NCBI GenBank assembly: GCA_965249815.1
Contig: CBDFMV010000003.1
Location: 2,356,001-2,420,000 of the forward strand
From: JAJAZB01 sp965249815
GTDB taxonomy: Bacteria; Bacteroidota; Bacteroidia; Cytophagales; Spirosomataceae
Length of the DNA: 64,000 nucleotides
Reading direction: 5' to 3'
The notes beneath the pieces are model-generated. The model saw nothing but the letters and a program-made list of their open reading frames with translations, was not told where the DNA came from and ran no database searches. The translations under genes and the position numbers were made by a program. This document shows positions 16,031 to 24,600 of the stretch, one piece after another. The first letter of the stretch is position 1. Every line of letters begins with the position of its first letter.

Positions 16031-16426
16031 CTAAGACAGAGTGAGATTATAGTGGTTGAGAAAGACCACGACGCGTTGAATAAGGCCCTGTTTGGTTTTG
16101 GCGAACGATAAGGTTTTCCTCACCAGGGGTGCCACTCGCTGACGCATCGTATTGTTAAACCGCTCGACGTGATTGGTGGGCTTACCCTGACACCGATGCC
16201 GACCCGGTGGCACCACCCTCAGGTAGGCCGCCCAGCGATCGGTGTGAATCAGGGCGCTTTCTCGCACGGGTAAGGGCAAGCGTTTCCAGAGCCGCCGGGC
16301 CGACGTCGTGCTGCGGTCGCCGACGTAATACGCCAGGACCCGGCGGCTGTGCCGGCACAGGGCAAGCCAGACCCACAGGCCGTAGCCCTTGTGACGCACG
16401 TACGTGGTCATTTCGTCGATTTCCAC
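16031..16426 (-). CDS. IS1-family transposase, InsB (catalytic) part
   Basis: 131 residues from GTG 16426 (VEIDEMTTYVRHKGYGLWVWL). DDE acids visible: Asp of EIDE, Asp of HTDRWAAY, Glu of NHVERFNNTMRQR. The C-terminal TLSFAKTKQG and VVFLNHYN match IS1 InsB. The frame is open upstream back to an A8 run (16469-16476), as expected if it is made as an InsAB fusion by frameshifting or slippage rather than from the GTG. Confidence 0.88.
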   Translation of the reverse strand: MEIDEMTTYVRHKGYGLWVWLALCRHSRRVLAYYVGDRSTTSARRLWKRLPLPVRESALIHTDRWAAYLRVVPPGRHRCQGKPTNHVERFNNTMRQRVAPLVRKTLSFAKTKQGLIQRVVVFLNHYNLTLS

Positions 16427-16427
16427 G

Positions 16428-16724
16428 TCAGTTACCGGACTCGTCGTTACGGGAGGCAGAAAGCACGCTTTTTTTTAAAATCTTAGCGACTGTCATCCGG
16501 CTTACCCCGGTTTGGCGCACAATGGCCCGTTGACTCAGCCGTTCGGTCAGCAGGCTCTCGACCTGAGCGTAGCGCGCCTGGCGCTGCTCGAGGGCCGAGG
16601 TGAAATAGCCGTGATAGCCGCAGGTGGTGCAGTGGTACTTGGCTTTGCCCTTGACGCTGCCATTTCGCCGCAAGGCCTGGCTACCACAGCGCCGACACGA
16701 ATAGGTATGAGTTTCTTGAATCAT
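16428..16724 (-). CDS. IS1-family InsA-like DNA-binding protein
   Basis: 98 residues from ATG 16724. Zinc-ribbon CRRCG...YHCTTCGYHG followed by a helix-turn-helix (LSQRAIVRQTGVSRMTVAKIL). It binds the IS ends. The frame runs through A8 and ends at 16428, overlapping the InsB frame. Confidence 0.85.
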   Translation of the reverse strand: MIQETHTYSCRRCGSQALRRNGSVKGKAKYHCTTCGYHGYFTSALEQRQARYAQVESLLTERLSQRAIVRQTGVSRMTVAKILKKSVLSASRNDESGN

Positions 16725-16727
16725 GCC

Positions 16728-16735
16728 CAAAGATA
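16728..16735 (-). promoter_or_regulatory. Putative -7 box of the IS1 transposase promoter
   Basis: On the minus strand TATCTTTG matches TAnnTTTG exactly and ends 3 bases before the InsA ATG at 16724, again implying a leaderless mRNA. Confidence 0.45.
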
Positions 16736-16795
16736 CTCATTCGCACTTACTTAGACCACTACCGCGCGGAGGAGTTAGGGACTCAGTAAATCGGC

Positions 16796-17263
16796 TCAAT
16801 TTACAAATTCCACCCGTTTCCCGGCGGTGAGCAGGCGGCGGTGGTAGTCGATTTGCCCGAGGTGGTAGTTGAGGTGGCCGTGCAGGTGCAGGAGAAAATG
16901 GGCGGTGGTCATGGGATAGCCCAGCACGTCGCCGGGGTAGGGACTTTCGAGTTGGTCGGCGGGCAGCGACCGAAGAACCTGATCGACGACGTTTTGGACG
17001 GCTTCAACCTGGCTGAGCAGCGCCGACTTTGGTACGTTTTTCAACGAAAATTCGGCGTCCCGGTCGCGCACGTAGCCCGTCTGGCCCAGCGTGGCCCCGA
17101 GGTAGGTGCTCAGGTTGCCGACCAGGTGCAACACGAGGTTTCCGGCGGAATTACTGATGCCAGGGGCCACTTGCCAGAGCGATGCTTCATCGGGGTATGC
17201 CTCGATTTCCTGGTGCAGTCGGGTCAGGTCACGGTGAAACAGAGTGGCTAAAACGGCTTGCAT
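16796..17263 (-). CDS. DinB-family protein
   Basis: 155 residues. Four-helix DinB/DUF1572 pattern with putative metal-binding histidines: LHLVGNL, and the closing HFLLHLHGHLNYHLGQIDYHR. Members are metal-dependent thiol-transferase-like proteins of mostly unknown role. Start ATG 17263, 12 bases after the macro-domain stop (17276), so probably cotranscribed with nadA-macro. Confidence 0.85.
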   Translation of the reverse strand: MQAVLATLFHRDLTRLHQEIEAYPDEASLWQVAPGISNSAGNLVLHLVGNLSTYLGATLGQTGYVRDRDAEFSLKNVPKSALLSQVEAVQNVVDQVLRSLPADQLESPYPGDVLGYPMTTAHFLLHLHGHLNYHLGQIDYHRRLLTAGKRVEFVN

Positions 17264-17275
17264 GGTAGGAGTGGT

Positions 17276-17782
17276 TTACGGCTTTTCCGAAAGCAGGCGG
17301 GTGTACAGCTCAAAATTTTCGGCGTCAAAACATACGAATACGATGCGTTCGACAACGGTAGTTTCGGCCAGAAACGCCCGCACCGTTTCCACGGCGACGG
17401 GCGCGGTGAGGGGCTTCGGGTAGCCGTACACGCCGGTGCTGATGTTGGGGAAAGCGACGGTTTTCAGGCCATTTTCCGCCGCCAGTCGCAGGCTGTTGCG
17501 GTAGCAGGCCGCCAGCAAGTCCGGCTCACCCCGCCGCCCGCCGTGCCAGACGGGGCCGACGGTGTGAATCACGTTTTTGGCCGGAAGCCGCCCGGCGGTG
17601 GTGATCACGGCCTCGCCAGTGGCGCAGTACCCGATTTTCCGGCATTCATCGAGAATAGCCGGGCCACCGGCGCGGTGAATGGCCCCGTCGACGCCACCCC
17701 CTCCGAGGAGCGAGGAGTTGGCGGCGTTGACGATCGCATCGACGGCCTGGCGGGTGATGTCGCTTTGAAGAACGTCAATCAT
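17276..17782 (-). CDS. Macro-domain ADP-ribose hydrolase coupled to nadA
   Basis: 168 residues from ATG 17782 (MIDVLQSDITRQAVDAIVNAAN). MacroD/YmdB-type motifs: IVNAANSSLLGGGGVDGAIH and FPNISTGVYGYP, binding ADP-ribose and related ligands; likely removes ADP-ribose or hydrolyses O-acetyl-ADP-ribose. The ATG overlaps the nadA TGA (ATGA at 17779-17782), so it is translated with quinolinate synthase. The link to NAD biosynthesis is suggestive: the product or debris handled is NAD-derived. Confidence 0.92.
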   Translation of the reverse strand: MIDVLQSDITRQAVDAIVNAANSSLLGGGGVDGAIHRAGGPAILDECRKIGYCATGEAVITTAGRLPAKNVIHTVGPVWHGGRRGEPDLLAACYRNSLRLAAENGLKTVAFPNISTGVYGYPKPLTAPVAVETVRAFLAETTVVERIVFVCFDAENFELYTRLLSEKP

Positions 17783-18783
17783 TTGCTGATTTCGAGCATG
17801 GCCTTCACCGCCCGCAACGCCGGAATCCGCGTTTCTTCGGGGACCTGAATTTCGGGCAGTTCGTAAAACAGGCAGTTGTAGAGCTTTTCGAGCGTGTTCA
17901 TTTTCATGTACGGGCACTCGCTGCACGCGCAACTGTTGCGCTCGTTCGACGGCGCCGGAATGATTTTCTTCGTCGGGTTCTGCTGCTTCATTTTGTGCAG
18001 AATGCCCGCCTCAGTCGCGACGATAAACGCCTGGTGCTCCGACTTTTCCACAAAGGTGAGCAGGCCGGTGGTGCTGCCTACGTAGTCGGCCTGGAGCAAA
18101 ATATCTTCTTTGCACTCCGGGTGGGCGACGAGCAGTGCGTCGGGGTTTTCGGCGCGGAGTTTGGCGAGTTTTTCCCGCGAAATGTCGATGTGAACGATGC
18201 AGGCGCCTTCCCAGAGAATGAGGTCGCGGCCCGTTTTCTTGGCCACGTACCGGCCCAGGTTGGCGTCGGGCGCGAAGATGATCCGCCGGTCGGCGGGGAT
18301 GCTTTCGACCACCTTCACCGCGTTGGACGACGTGCAGATGATGTCGGTCATGGCCTTCACGTCGGCGGAGCAGTTGATGTAACTCACTACCACCGCGTCG
18401 GGGTACTGGGCTTTGAAGGCGGCGAATTCTTCCTTCGGCGCGGCGTCGGCCAGCGAACAGCCCGCGTTGAAGTCGGGAAGGATGACTTTTTTGTCGGGAT
18501 TCAGAATCTTGGCCGTTTCGCCCATGAAATGCACGCCGCAAAACACAATCAGGTCGGCGGTCGTCTTCTCGGCGGCCTGAGCCAGACCGAGGCTGTCGCC
18601 GACGTAATCGGCCAAATCCTGAATGTCACCATCGACGTAATAATGGGCCAGGATGACGGCGTTTTTCTCCCGTTTCATCCGGCGGATTTCTTCTTTCAAA
18701 TCGAGGTCTTTCGGCACCGACCGGCTCACGTAGCCAATCTGGGCGACTTCCTGGGCGATGGTTAAGGGGATGGTGAGTGGCAT
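17779..18783 (-). CDS. nadA: Quinolinate synthase
   Basis: 334 residues. Condenses iminoaspartate with dihydroxyacetone phosphate to quinolinate; carries a [4Fe-4S] cluster. Motifs: ILAHYYVDGDIQDLADYVGDSL, C82 in FCGVHFMGE, YINCSADVKA, ICTSSNAV, FAPDANLG, AHPEC, VGSTTGLL, and a C-terminal CACSECPYMKMN (cluster cysteines expected at C82, the HPEC Cys and the ECPYM Cys). Start ATG 18783; a REP-like palindrome lies 6 bases upstream, between it and the RAYT gene. Coupled to the macro-domain gene. Confidence 0.96.
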   Translation of the reverse strand: MPLTIPLTIAQEVAQIGYVSRSVPKDLDLKEEIRRMKREKNAVILAHYYVDGDIQDLADYVGDSLGLAQAAEKTTADLIVFCGVHFMGETAKILNPDKKVILPDFNAGCSLADAAPKEEFAAFKAQYPDAVVVSYINCSADVKAMTDIICTSSNAVKVVESIPADRRIIFAPDANLGRYVAKKTGRDLILWEGACIVHIDISREKLAKLRAENPDALLVAHPECKEDILLQADYVGSTTGLLTFVEKSEHQAFIVATEAGILHKMKQQNPTKKIIPAPSNERNSCACSECPYMKMNTLEKLYNCLFYELPEIQVPEETRIPALRAVKAMLEISK

Positions 18784-18788
18784 GAGGA

Positions 18789-18815
18789 GGTAGCTCCGAC
18801 CTCTGGTCGGAGGGG
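18789..18815 (-). repeat. REP-like palindrome, left of RAYT
   Basis: On the minus strand CCCCTCCGACCAGAGGTCGG then AGCTACC. Stem TCCGACC/GGTCGGA. It lies between the RAYT stop and the nadA start, i.e. in the nadA leader. Confidence 0.85.
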
Positions 18816-18816
18816 T

Positions 18817-19515
18817 TTAGGAATGGAAGAAGTTTGGATGCAGGAACGTAAACGGCCAATCTTCCCAACATTTAACCAGCCCTGCTTTCACAGGATTCTC
18901 AAGTACGTAGCGAATGATGCGGCGTAGTTCTTTTTCGTCCCGAACGAGGTGATCGTAACTTTCCTTCTGCCAAAAACTGCCGCTCCGGTTCAGCAATTCG
19001 TTGCTCTTGCGGGCAGAAAAATTTTTGACGGATTTCATCACCTGGTAAAGTTGGCGGTATTCAACGGACTCACTTTCATCGAAAAGGGAAGGTGCAGTAA
19101 TCGTTGAGCCAATATCCTGGATGCTCAAGTCCATGACGGCGTGAACGTGGTTGGGCATGACCGTGTAGGCAATCAGTTCGTACCATTTATCGGCCCAGAA
19201 ACCTAACGAATTAACCGCTTCGGTGGCGATTTCGGGGCGTTGCAGCCAGCGTTCGCCGCAGACACAGCGGTCAAGAAAATTGTCGTACCGGGCGAACTGG
19301 CGTTTTTGCTCTTCGTAGAGCCGTTGCTTCAATGTTTCGTCTTCAGCCTCCCGAAGTTGCCGGTAACGGGCTTGCTTTTCTTGTTTAAACTGTTCGGCCA
19401 CGGTTCTGGGCAAGGTGTCTTTCAACCGGTAGGTCACGAAAAACGTCCCGCCGATGGGCTGAATGTGCGGCAGGTCGCGCCGGTAGCTGGTTTTGACGTG
19501 TTGGTAAAGGTTCAT
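18817..19515 (-). CDS. REP-associated tyrosine transposase (RAYT, Y1/HUH family)
   Basis: 232 residues from ATG 19515 (MNLYQHVKTSYRRDLPHIQP). HUH-type motif P-N-H-V-H at 121-125 (one His is replaced: HVH), catalytic Tyr candidate Y187 in FWQKESYDHLVRD, conserved closing RYVLENPVKAGLV. This is the pattern of single-strand transposases that act on REP palindromes. REP-like palindromes flank it in inverted orientation at 18789 and 19546. It is inserted between nadC (stop 19590) and nadA (start 18783), both on the same strand. Confidence 0.9.
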   Translation of the reverse strand: MNLYQHVKTSYRRDLPHIQPIGGTFFVTYRLKDTLPRTVAEQFKQEKQARYRQLREAEDETLKQRLYEEQKRQFARYDNFLDRCVCGERWLQRPEIATEAVNSLGFWADKWYELIAYTVMPNHVHAVMDLSIQDIGSTITAPSLFDESESVEYRQLYQVMKSVKNFSARKSNELLNRSGSFWQKESYDHLVRDEKELRRIIRYVLENPVKAGLVKCWEDWPFTFLHPNFFHS

Positions 19516-19545
19516 GGGTGACCTTTGATAGGCTTGGTGGGGAGG

Positions 19546-19573
19546 GCTTCTCCGACCGGAGGTCGGAGCTACC
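19546..19573 (+). repeat. REP-like palindrome, right of RAYT
   Basis: GCTTCTCCGACCGGAGGTCG then GAGCTACC, followed directly by a partial second copy (CGGAGCTACC, 19578-19587). Same sequence as the left copy but in opposite orientation, so the gene is framed by an inverted REP pair. Confidence 0.85.
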
Positions 19574-19589
19574 TTTTCGGAGCTACCTT

Positions 19590-20432
19590 TTAAAACGCCT
19601 TCAGACTCAAATCCAGACTGCTCACGTGGTGCGTCAGCGCGCCGACCGAGATGTAATCCACGCCGCATTCGGCGTAGGCCCGGAGGGTGTCTTCGGTAAT
19701 GCCGCCGGAGGCCTCGGTTGGGTAGCGGCCCGCCACGCGCCGGACGGCTTCGCGCAGGGTATCCAGGTCAAAATTATCGAGCATGATGCGCTGCACCTGA
19801 CCGACCCGCAAAACGGCGTCGAGTTCGGCTAAGTTGCGCACTTCGATTTCAATCAGCAGGTTCCGGCCCGTGGCCCGGAGGTAATCGTTGGCTTTGGTGA
19901 TGGCTGCTTCGATGCCCCCGGCGTAGTCCACGTGGTTGTCTTTGATGAGAATCTGGTCGTAGAGCGCGTAGCGGTGGTTGACGGCCCCGCCGAGGACGGT
20001 CGCCATTTTTTCGCAAATCCGGAAATTCGGCGTCGTTTTGCGCGTGTCGAGCAGTTTCGTCGGCAGGCCGTCGAGAAGGCGAACCAGCGAATGCGTGTAC
20101 GTGGCGATGCCGCTCATGCGCTGCATGCAATTCAAAACCAGCCGTTCCGCTTTCAGGATGGACTGCGAATGCCCGGCCACCGTCAGCACGACGTCGCCGA
20201 CGTGGATGAGAGACCCGTCGGGAATTAAGATTTCTACGGCCAACTCCGGGTCAACCTGGGCGAAAATCCGGCGCGCCACCTCCACGCCCGCCACGAGGCC
20301 GTCTTCCTTCACCAGCAACCGGGCGCGGCCCCTGGCGTCGGGCGGAATGGTGGCCAGCGAGGTGTGGTCGCCGTCGCCGACGTCTTCTTCAAGGGCCAGG
20401 CGGATGAATTCGTCAAGGTTCGTGCCGTACAT
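19590..20432 (-). CDS. nadC: Nicotinate-nucleotide pyrophosphorylase (carboxylating)
   Basis: 280 residues, normal length. Converts quinolinate and PRPP to nicotinate mononucleotide, the third de novo NAD step. Motifs: ALEEDVGDGDHTS, NCMQRMSGIAT, LLDTRKTTPNFR, GGAVNHRYALYDQILIKDNH, IEIEVRNLAELD, IMLDNFDLDTLREAV, EASGGITEDTL. Start ATG 20432. First NAD gene in the direction of transcription; the next one, nadA, now follows after a RAYT insertion. Confidence 0.96.
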   Translation of the reverse strand: MYGTNLDEFIRLALEEDVGDGDHTSLATIPPDARGRARLLVKEDGLVAGVEVARRIFAQVDPELAVEILIPDGSLIHVGDVVLTVAGHSQSILKAERLVLNCMQRMSGIATYTHSLVRLLDGLPTKLLDTRKTTPNFRICEKMATVLGGAVNHRYALYDQILIKDNHVDYAGGIEAAITKANDYLRATGRNLLIEIEVRNLAELDAVLRVGQVQRIMLDNFDLDTLREAVRRVAGRYPTEASGGITEDTLRAYAECGVDYISVGALTHHVSSLDLSLKAF

Positions 20433-20510
20433 GATTGGGAGTCGTCGGTCGTTAGTGGAACATTGTCAGTCGGGCAAAGTTTGGCAATTTTGCCCAGAAA
20501 GAACCATTCC

Positions 20511-20936
20511 ATGAAAAACGCACTCGCCACCGGACTGGTCGCCCTGCTGTCGCTCGGCAGCGCCTGGGGACAGGCCGTCGGTCCGCAGGATGAACTGGAA
20601 ATCCGGTCGTTGGTCGAGCAAACCACGCGGGCACTCGAAAACGAAGACCTCCCGGCGATGCTGGCCGCCTTCGACCCCGCCAGTCCGCTCCGCCAACAGG
20701 CCGAGCAACTCGGCAACTCGTTTTTTGAAACCTACGACCTCCGCTACGAACTGGAGGACGTGCAAATCGGGCCAACCACCGCCGACGGCGTGGAGGTGCG
20801 CGTCAGGCTCACCGCTCGCCGGGCCGGTGGGGCTGCTTTCCGCGCCACCCGCGCCACGGCGTTCGGGCTGGTGCGAAAAACTACTAATGGCTACAAACTT
20901 TACACGGGGCGAATCGAAAAGCGCGAGTATCTTTAA
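20511..20936 (+). CDS. Small exported protein, possible NTF2-like fold
   Basis: 141 residues from ATG 20511; signal peptide MKNALATGLVALLSLGSAWG. The mature part starts DELEIRSLVEQTTRALENEDLPAMLAAFD, which resembles the first helices of SnoaL/NTF2-like proteins, and ends in strands (FGLVRKTTNGYKLYTGRI). No catalytic residues evident. Divergent from nadC; a weak -7 box (CAATTTTG) lies about 20 bases upstream. Confidence 0.7.
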   Translation: MKNALATGLVALLSLGSAWGQAVGPQDELEIRSLVEQTTRALENEDLPAMLAAFDPASPLRQQAEQLGNSFFETYDLRYELEDVQIGPTTADGVEVRVRLTARRAGGAAFRATRATAFGLVRKTTNGYKLYTGRIEKREYL

Positions 20937-20937
20937 A

Positions 20938-21003
20938 AGTTCACAGGAAACAGTTCACAGGAAAGGCAGGATGATTTTTATTGTGGACTGTTTCCTGTGA
21001 ACT
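20938..21003. repeat. Perfect 17-bp inverted repeat, possible terminator
   Basis: AGTTCACAGGAAACAGT at 20938-20954 mirrors ACTGTTTCCTGTGAACT at 20987-21003; the first arm starts right after the stop of the 20511 gene. There is no clear U-run. Confidence 0.8.
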
Positions 21004-21031
21004 GAAAAATAGAACTACGACAAAAACCAGT

Positions 21032-21039
21032 TAGTTTTG
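21032..21039 (+). promoter_or_regulatory. Putative -7 box of the 21049 gene
   Basis: TAGTTTTG, exact match to TAnnTTTG, ending 9 bases before the ATG at 21049. Confidence 0.45.
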
Positions 21040-21048
21040 TGCCCGCTT

Positions 21049-21417
21049 ATGAAAAACGCTTCGCGCCCTGTTCGGTTTCTGAGCCTTTCGCTGACGGCCC
21101 TGCTGTTGCTGGTTTCCGTGTGGAGCCAGCACGCGATGACGGTCGTTGCGCCGGAGGTCAAAGCCAAAACCGAGCAAACCGCGAAAGACCCGCAGAAATC
21201 GGCCTCGCACCGCCACGCCGTGGTGAGCGAACTTTCGCCGATGGCCGTCGTTGCGCCGGTGGTGCTGCATTTTGCTCAGGATTTTTTCCTGTTGCCGCCG
21301 GTCACGTTTGCGTTGCAGGCGTTCAAAAACCTGCTGCCGCCCGCGCCGCCCGTTTCCATCCGACTGACGTATTTCGAGGTGCTCTTCCGGCACTTCATCG
21401 TCATCAACGCCCCGTAG
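21049..21417 (+). CDS. Small membrane-anchored hypothetical protein
   Basis: 122 residues from ATG 21049. One N-terminal membrane segment (FLSLSLTALLLLVSVW), then a polar stretch with KTEQTAKDPQKSASHRH and a C-terminal Phe/Leu/Pro-rich half (FAQDFFLLPPVTFALQAFKNLLPPAPP). No recognised domain. Precedes secDF on the same strand by 216 bases; whether they share a transcript is unclear. Confidence 0.65.
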   Translation: MKNASRPVRFLSLSLTALLLLVSVWSQHAMTVVAPEVKAKTEQTAKDPQKSASHRHAVVSELSPMAVVAPVVLHFAQDFFLLPPVTFALQAFKNLLPPAPPVSIRLTYFEVLFRHFIVINAP

Positions 21418-21633
21418 GGTATCCAAATCAGACGGCGAACGCCTTGATTCGCAGGATCTCTAAATGTTCATAAAGGGGTCCTGCGGGGTCCGCCTTCTTT
21501 CCATTCCCCTGTTTTTTTTCAATTCAAACTGGACGCTTGAAAAAGCGGATTTACTGATTTTCAGCCTCAATCCTGAAAATCCCAAAATCCGACACATCAA
21601 GGCGGTTCGCCGCAGCGATTCAGACTACCCAAC

Positions 21634-24600
21634 ATGCAAAATAAAACCGTAATCATCGGCCTGACGGGCATCATCAGCCTGTTGTGCCTCTATTATTTGT
21701 CGTTCACGTTCGTGTCGCGCAACTACAAGCAGAAAGCGACCGAAGTCGCTACCGATGCCCGCACCGGCAAGGTGGACCTGGCCAAGCGCCAGCGCTTCGT
21801 CGACTCGCTCTGGAACGAGCCGGTGTACCTCGGTAGCACGCTGAAAGACGTGACCGAAAACGAACTCAACCTCGGCCTCGACCTCCAGGGCGGCATGCAC
21901 GTGATGCTCGAAGTGTCGCCGGTGGAAATCATCAAGTCGCTGGCCGGGCAGAGCGCCAACCCGCAGTTTCGCAAGGCCCTCGACCAAACCATCAAGGGGC
22001 AATCCAGCTCGCAGGGCAGCTTCGTGCAGGCCTTTGCCAGCAACTTCCGGCAGGTGGCCCCCGGCACGAGCCTTGCTTCGATTTTTGCCAATTCGGGCAA
22101 CCGGAGCAAAATCAACGCCCGCTCCTCCGACGATCAGGTGCTGAAACTGATTCAGAACGAAGTGGACGGAGCCACCGCGCGTGCGTTCCAGATCATCCAG
22201 CAACGCGTGGACAAGTTCGGCGTGTCGAACCCCAACCTCCAGCGCATCCCCGGCACAGGCCGGATTCAGGTCGAACTGGCGGGCGTGGACAACCCCGAAC
22301 GGGTGCGCAAACTGCTCTCGGGCGCGGCCAAACTCGAATTCTGTGAAGTATACGAATTTCAGGAATACGCCTCGGCCTTCGACCAACTGGGCCGCTACCT
22401 CGAAGCCCAGGACAAAGCCCGCCGGGCCAGCCTGACCCCGGCGACGGGTACAAAAACGGCCGCCAAAGCCGACACGGGCAAAGCCGCCACCTCCGGCCTT
22501 GCCGCCGCCCTGAACCAGAAGACCCCCGTTGCCAAAGGCGATTCGGCCAAAAAAGACACCGCTGCGTCGGCCAGCGCCCAATCGGCCCTGGCGCGGTTGT
22601 TCCAGTTTACGGGCAACGGCTTCGGGGTGTTTGTGAAAGACAGTGCCCAGGTGGGCGAAATCCTGCGCCGCTCCGAGGTGCGGGCCATGTTTCCGCAGGA
22701 TTTGGCGTTTGTGTACGACGTGAAACCCATCGTAACGACCAACAAGCAGGAACTCCTCACGCTGACGGCCGTGAAACGCGGTCTTGGCGGGAAGGCCCCG
22801 CTCGAAGGCGACGTGATTACCGATGCCCAGCAGGATATTGACCAGACTGGTCGGGGTGGGGTGGAAGTATCGATGAACATGAACGCCGAGGGTGCACGCA
22901 AGTGGAAGGCCCTCACGGCGGCCAATGTGGGCAAGCGCATCGCGATTCTGCTCGACAACACCGTGTACTCGGCCCCGGTCGTGAATGGCGAAATTCCCAA
23001 CGGCCGCTCCAACATTTCGGGTAATTTCACGATTGAAGAAGGCAAGGATTTGGCCAACGTGCTGAAAGCCGGGAAGTTGCCCGCCCCGACGAACATCGTT
23101 GAGGAAGCCGTGGTGGGTTCGACACTCGGTTCGGAAGCCGTCAATTCGGGCGTGATTTCCTCGCTCGTCGGGCTGGTGGTCGTGCTGCTTTTCGTACTGG
23201 CTTACTACAACCGCGCCGGGATCATTGCCAACATCGCGCTGATCATCAACCTGTTTTTCCTGTTGGGCATTATGGCTTCGCTGAAAGCCACGCTGACCCT
23301 GCCGGGCATCGCCGGGATTGTGCTGTCGATTGGGATGGCCGTGGACGCCAACGTACTCATTTTTGAGCGGATCAAGGAAGAACTGGCCCTCGGCAAACCG
23401 CTTTCGCAGGCCATTGCCGACGGGTTCCGCAACGCGTATTCGTCCATTCTCGACTCCAACGCCACCACGCTGCTGTCGGGATTGATTCTGTTGATTTTTG
23501 GCACCGGCTTGATTCTGGGCTTCGCCGTGACGCTGGTGATCGGTATTTTCACCTCGCTGTTCGCGGCCATTTTCATCAGCCGGGTGATTCTGGAACTCTG
23601 GACGCGCAACGGGCGGAAAATCGAGTTTTTCTCGCCGCTGACGAAGAACCTGTTCAAGGATTCGTCGTTCGATTTCGTCTCCAAGCGCCGGTTGTACTAC
23701 ACCATTTCGGCCATCATCATCGGGGCGGGCATCGTGTCGATTCTGGTGAAGGGCTTCGGCCTCGGCGTCGATTTCAAGGGGGGCCGGACGTACGTCGTGC
23801 GGTTTGAAAAAGGCGTCAGCACCGACGCGGCCCGCAACGCCCTGACGGCTTCGTTTGGCCGCGCACCCGAAGTGAAAACCTACGGGAACCTCGGCGTGGA
23901 GCAGTTGCGCATCACCACCGACTACCTCGTGGACCAGACCACGCCCGACGCCGACAAGCAGGCCGAGGCCAAATTGAAGGAAGGGCTGGCGAAAGTGGGT
24001 GGCGGACAGGCCCAAATTCTGAGTTCATCGAAAGTCGGGCCAACCATCGCCGACGACATGATCTGGTCGTCGCTGAAGGCGGTTCTGCTCGGGATTCTCG
24101 TCGTGGCCGGGTACATTTTCCTGCGCTTCCGCAAGATTGGCTTCGTGTACGGAGCTGTGGTGGCCGTCACGCACGACGTGCTGATGATTTTGGCCGTGTT
24201 CTCGATTTTCAACGGCCTGCTGCCCTTCAACCTCGACGTGGACCAGGCCTTCGTGGGCGCGCTGCTGACGATCATGGGCTACTCGATGAACGACACCGTT
24301 GTGGTGTTCGACCGGGTGCGCGAGTACCTCAGCGACAACAAGCACAAGCGCGAGAGCATCGCCGCCATCATCAACAACGCGCTCAACAGCACCCTGAGCC
24401 GCACGGCGGTGACGGGTCTTTCGACCATGCTCGTGCTGATTGTGTTGTTCATTTTCGGCGGTGAAACCATCCGGGGTTTCTCGTTTGCCATGCTGATTGG
24501 CGTCATCGTGGGGACGTACTCGTCGCTGTTCGTGGCGACGCCCATCGTGGTCGACGCCCTGACCCGCGAGCAGGCCGGTACCGGCCGCATCGCCGACACC

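Larger units (their letters stand above)
16022..16763 (-). mobile_element. IS1-family insertion sequence, 742 bp
   Basis: Terminal inverted repeats start GGTAGTGGTCTAAG at both ends (14 bp perfect; left 16022, right complement ending 16763). The flanks GCGCGGAG at 16014-16021 and 16764-16771 are an exact 8-bp target duplication, typical of IS1. Contains insA- and insB-like frames on the minus strand. Intact ends and a perfect duplication suggest a recent insertion. Confidence 0.93.

Noticed and set aside
21625..24015. 796-codon minus-strand open frame
   Set aside because: Antisense of secDF, without any recognisable domain; a by-product of high GC and strong third-position bias.
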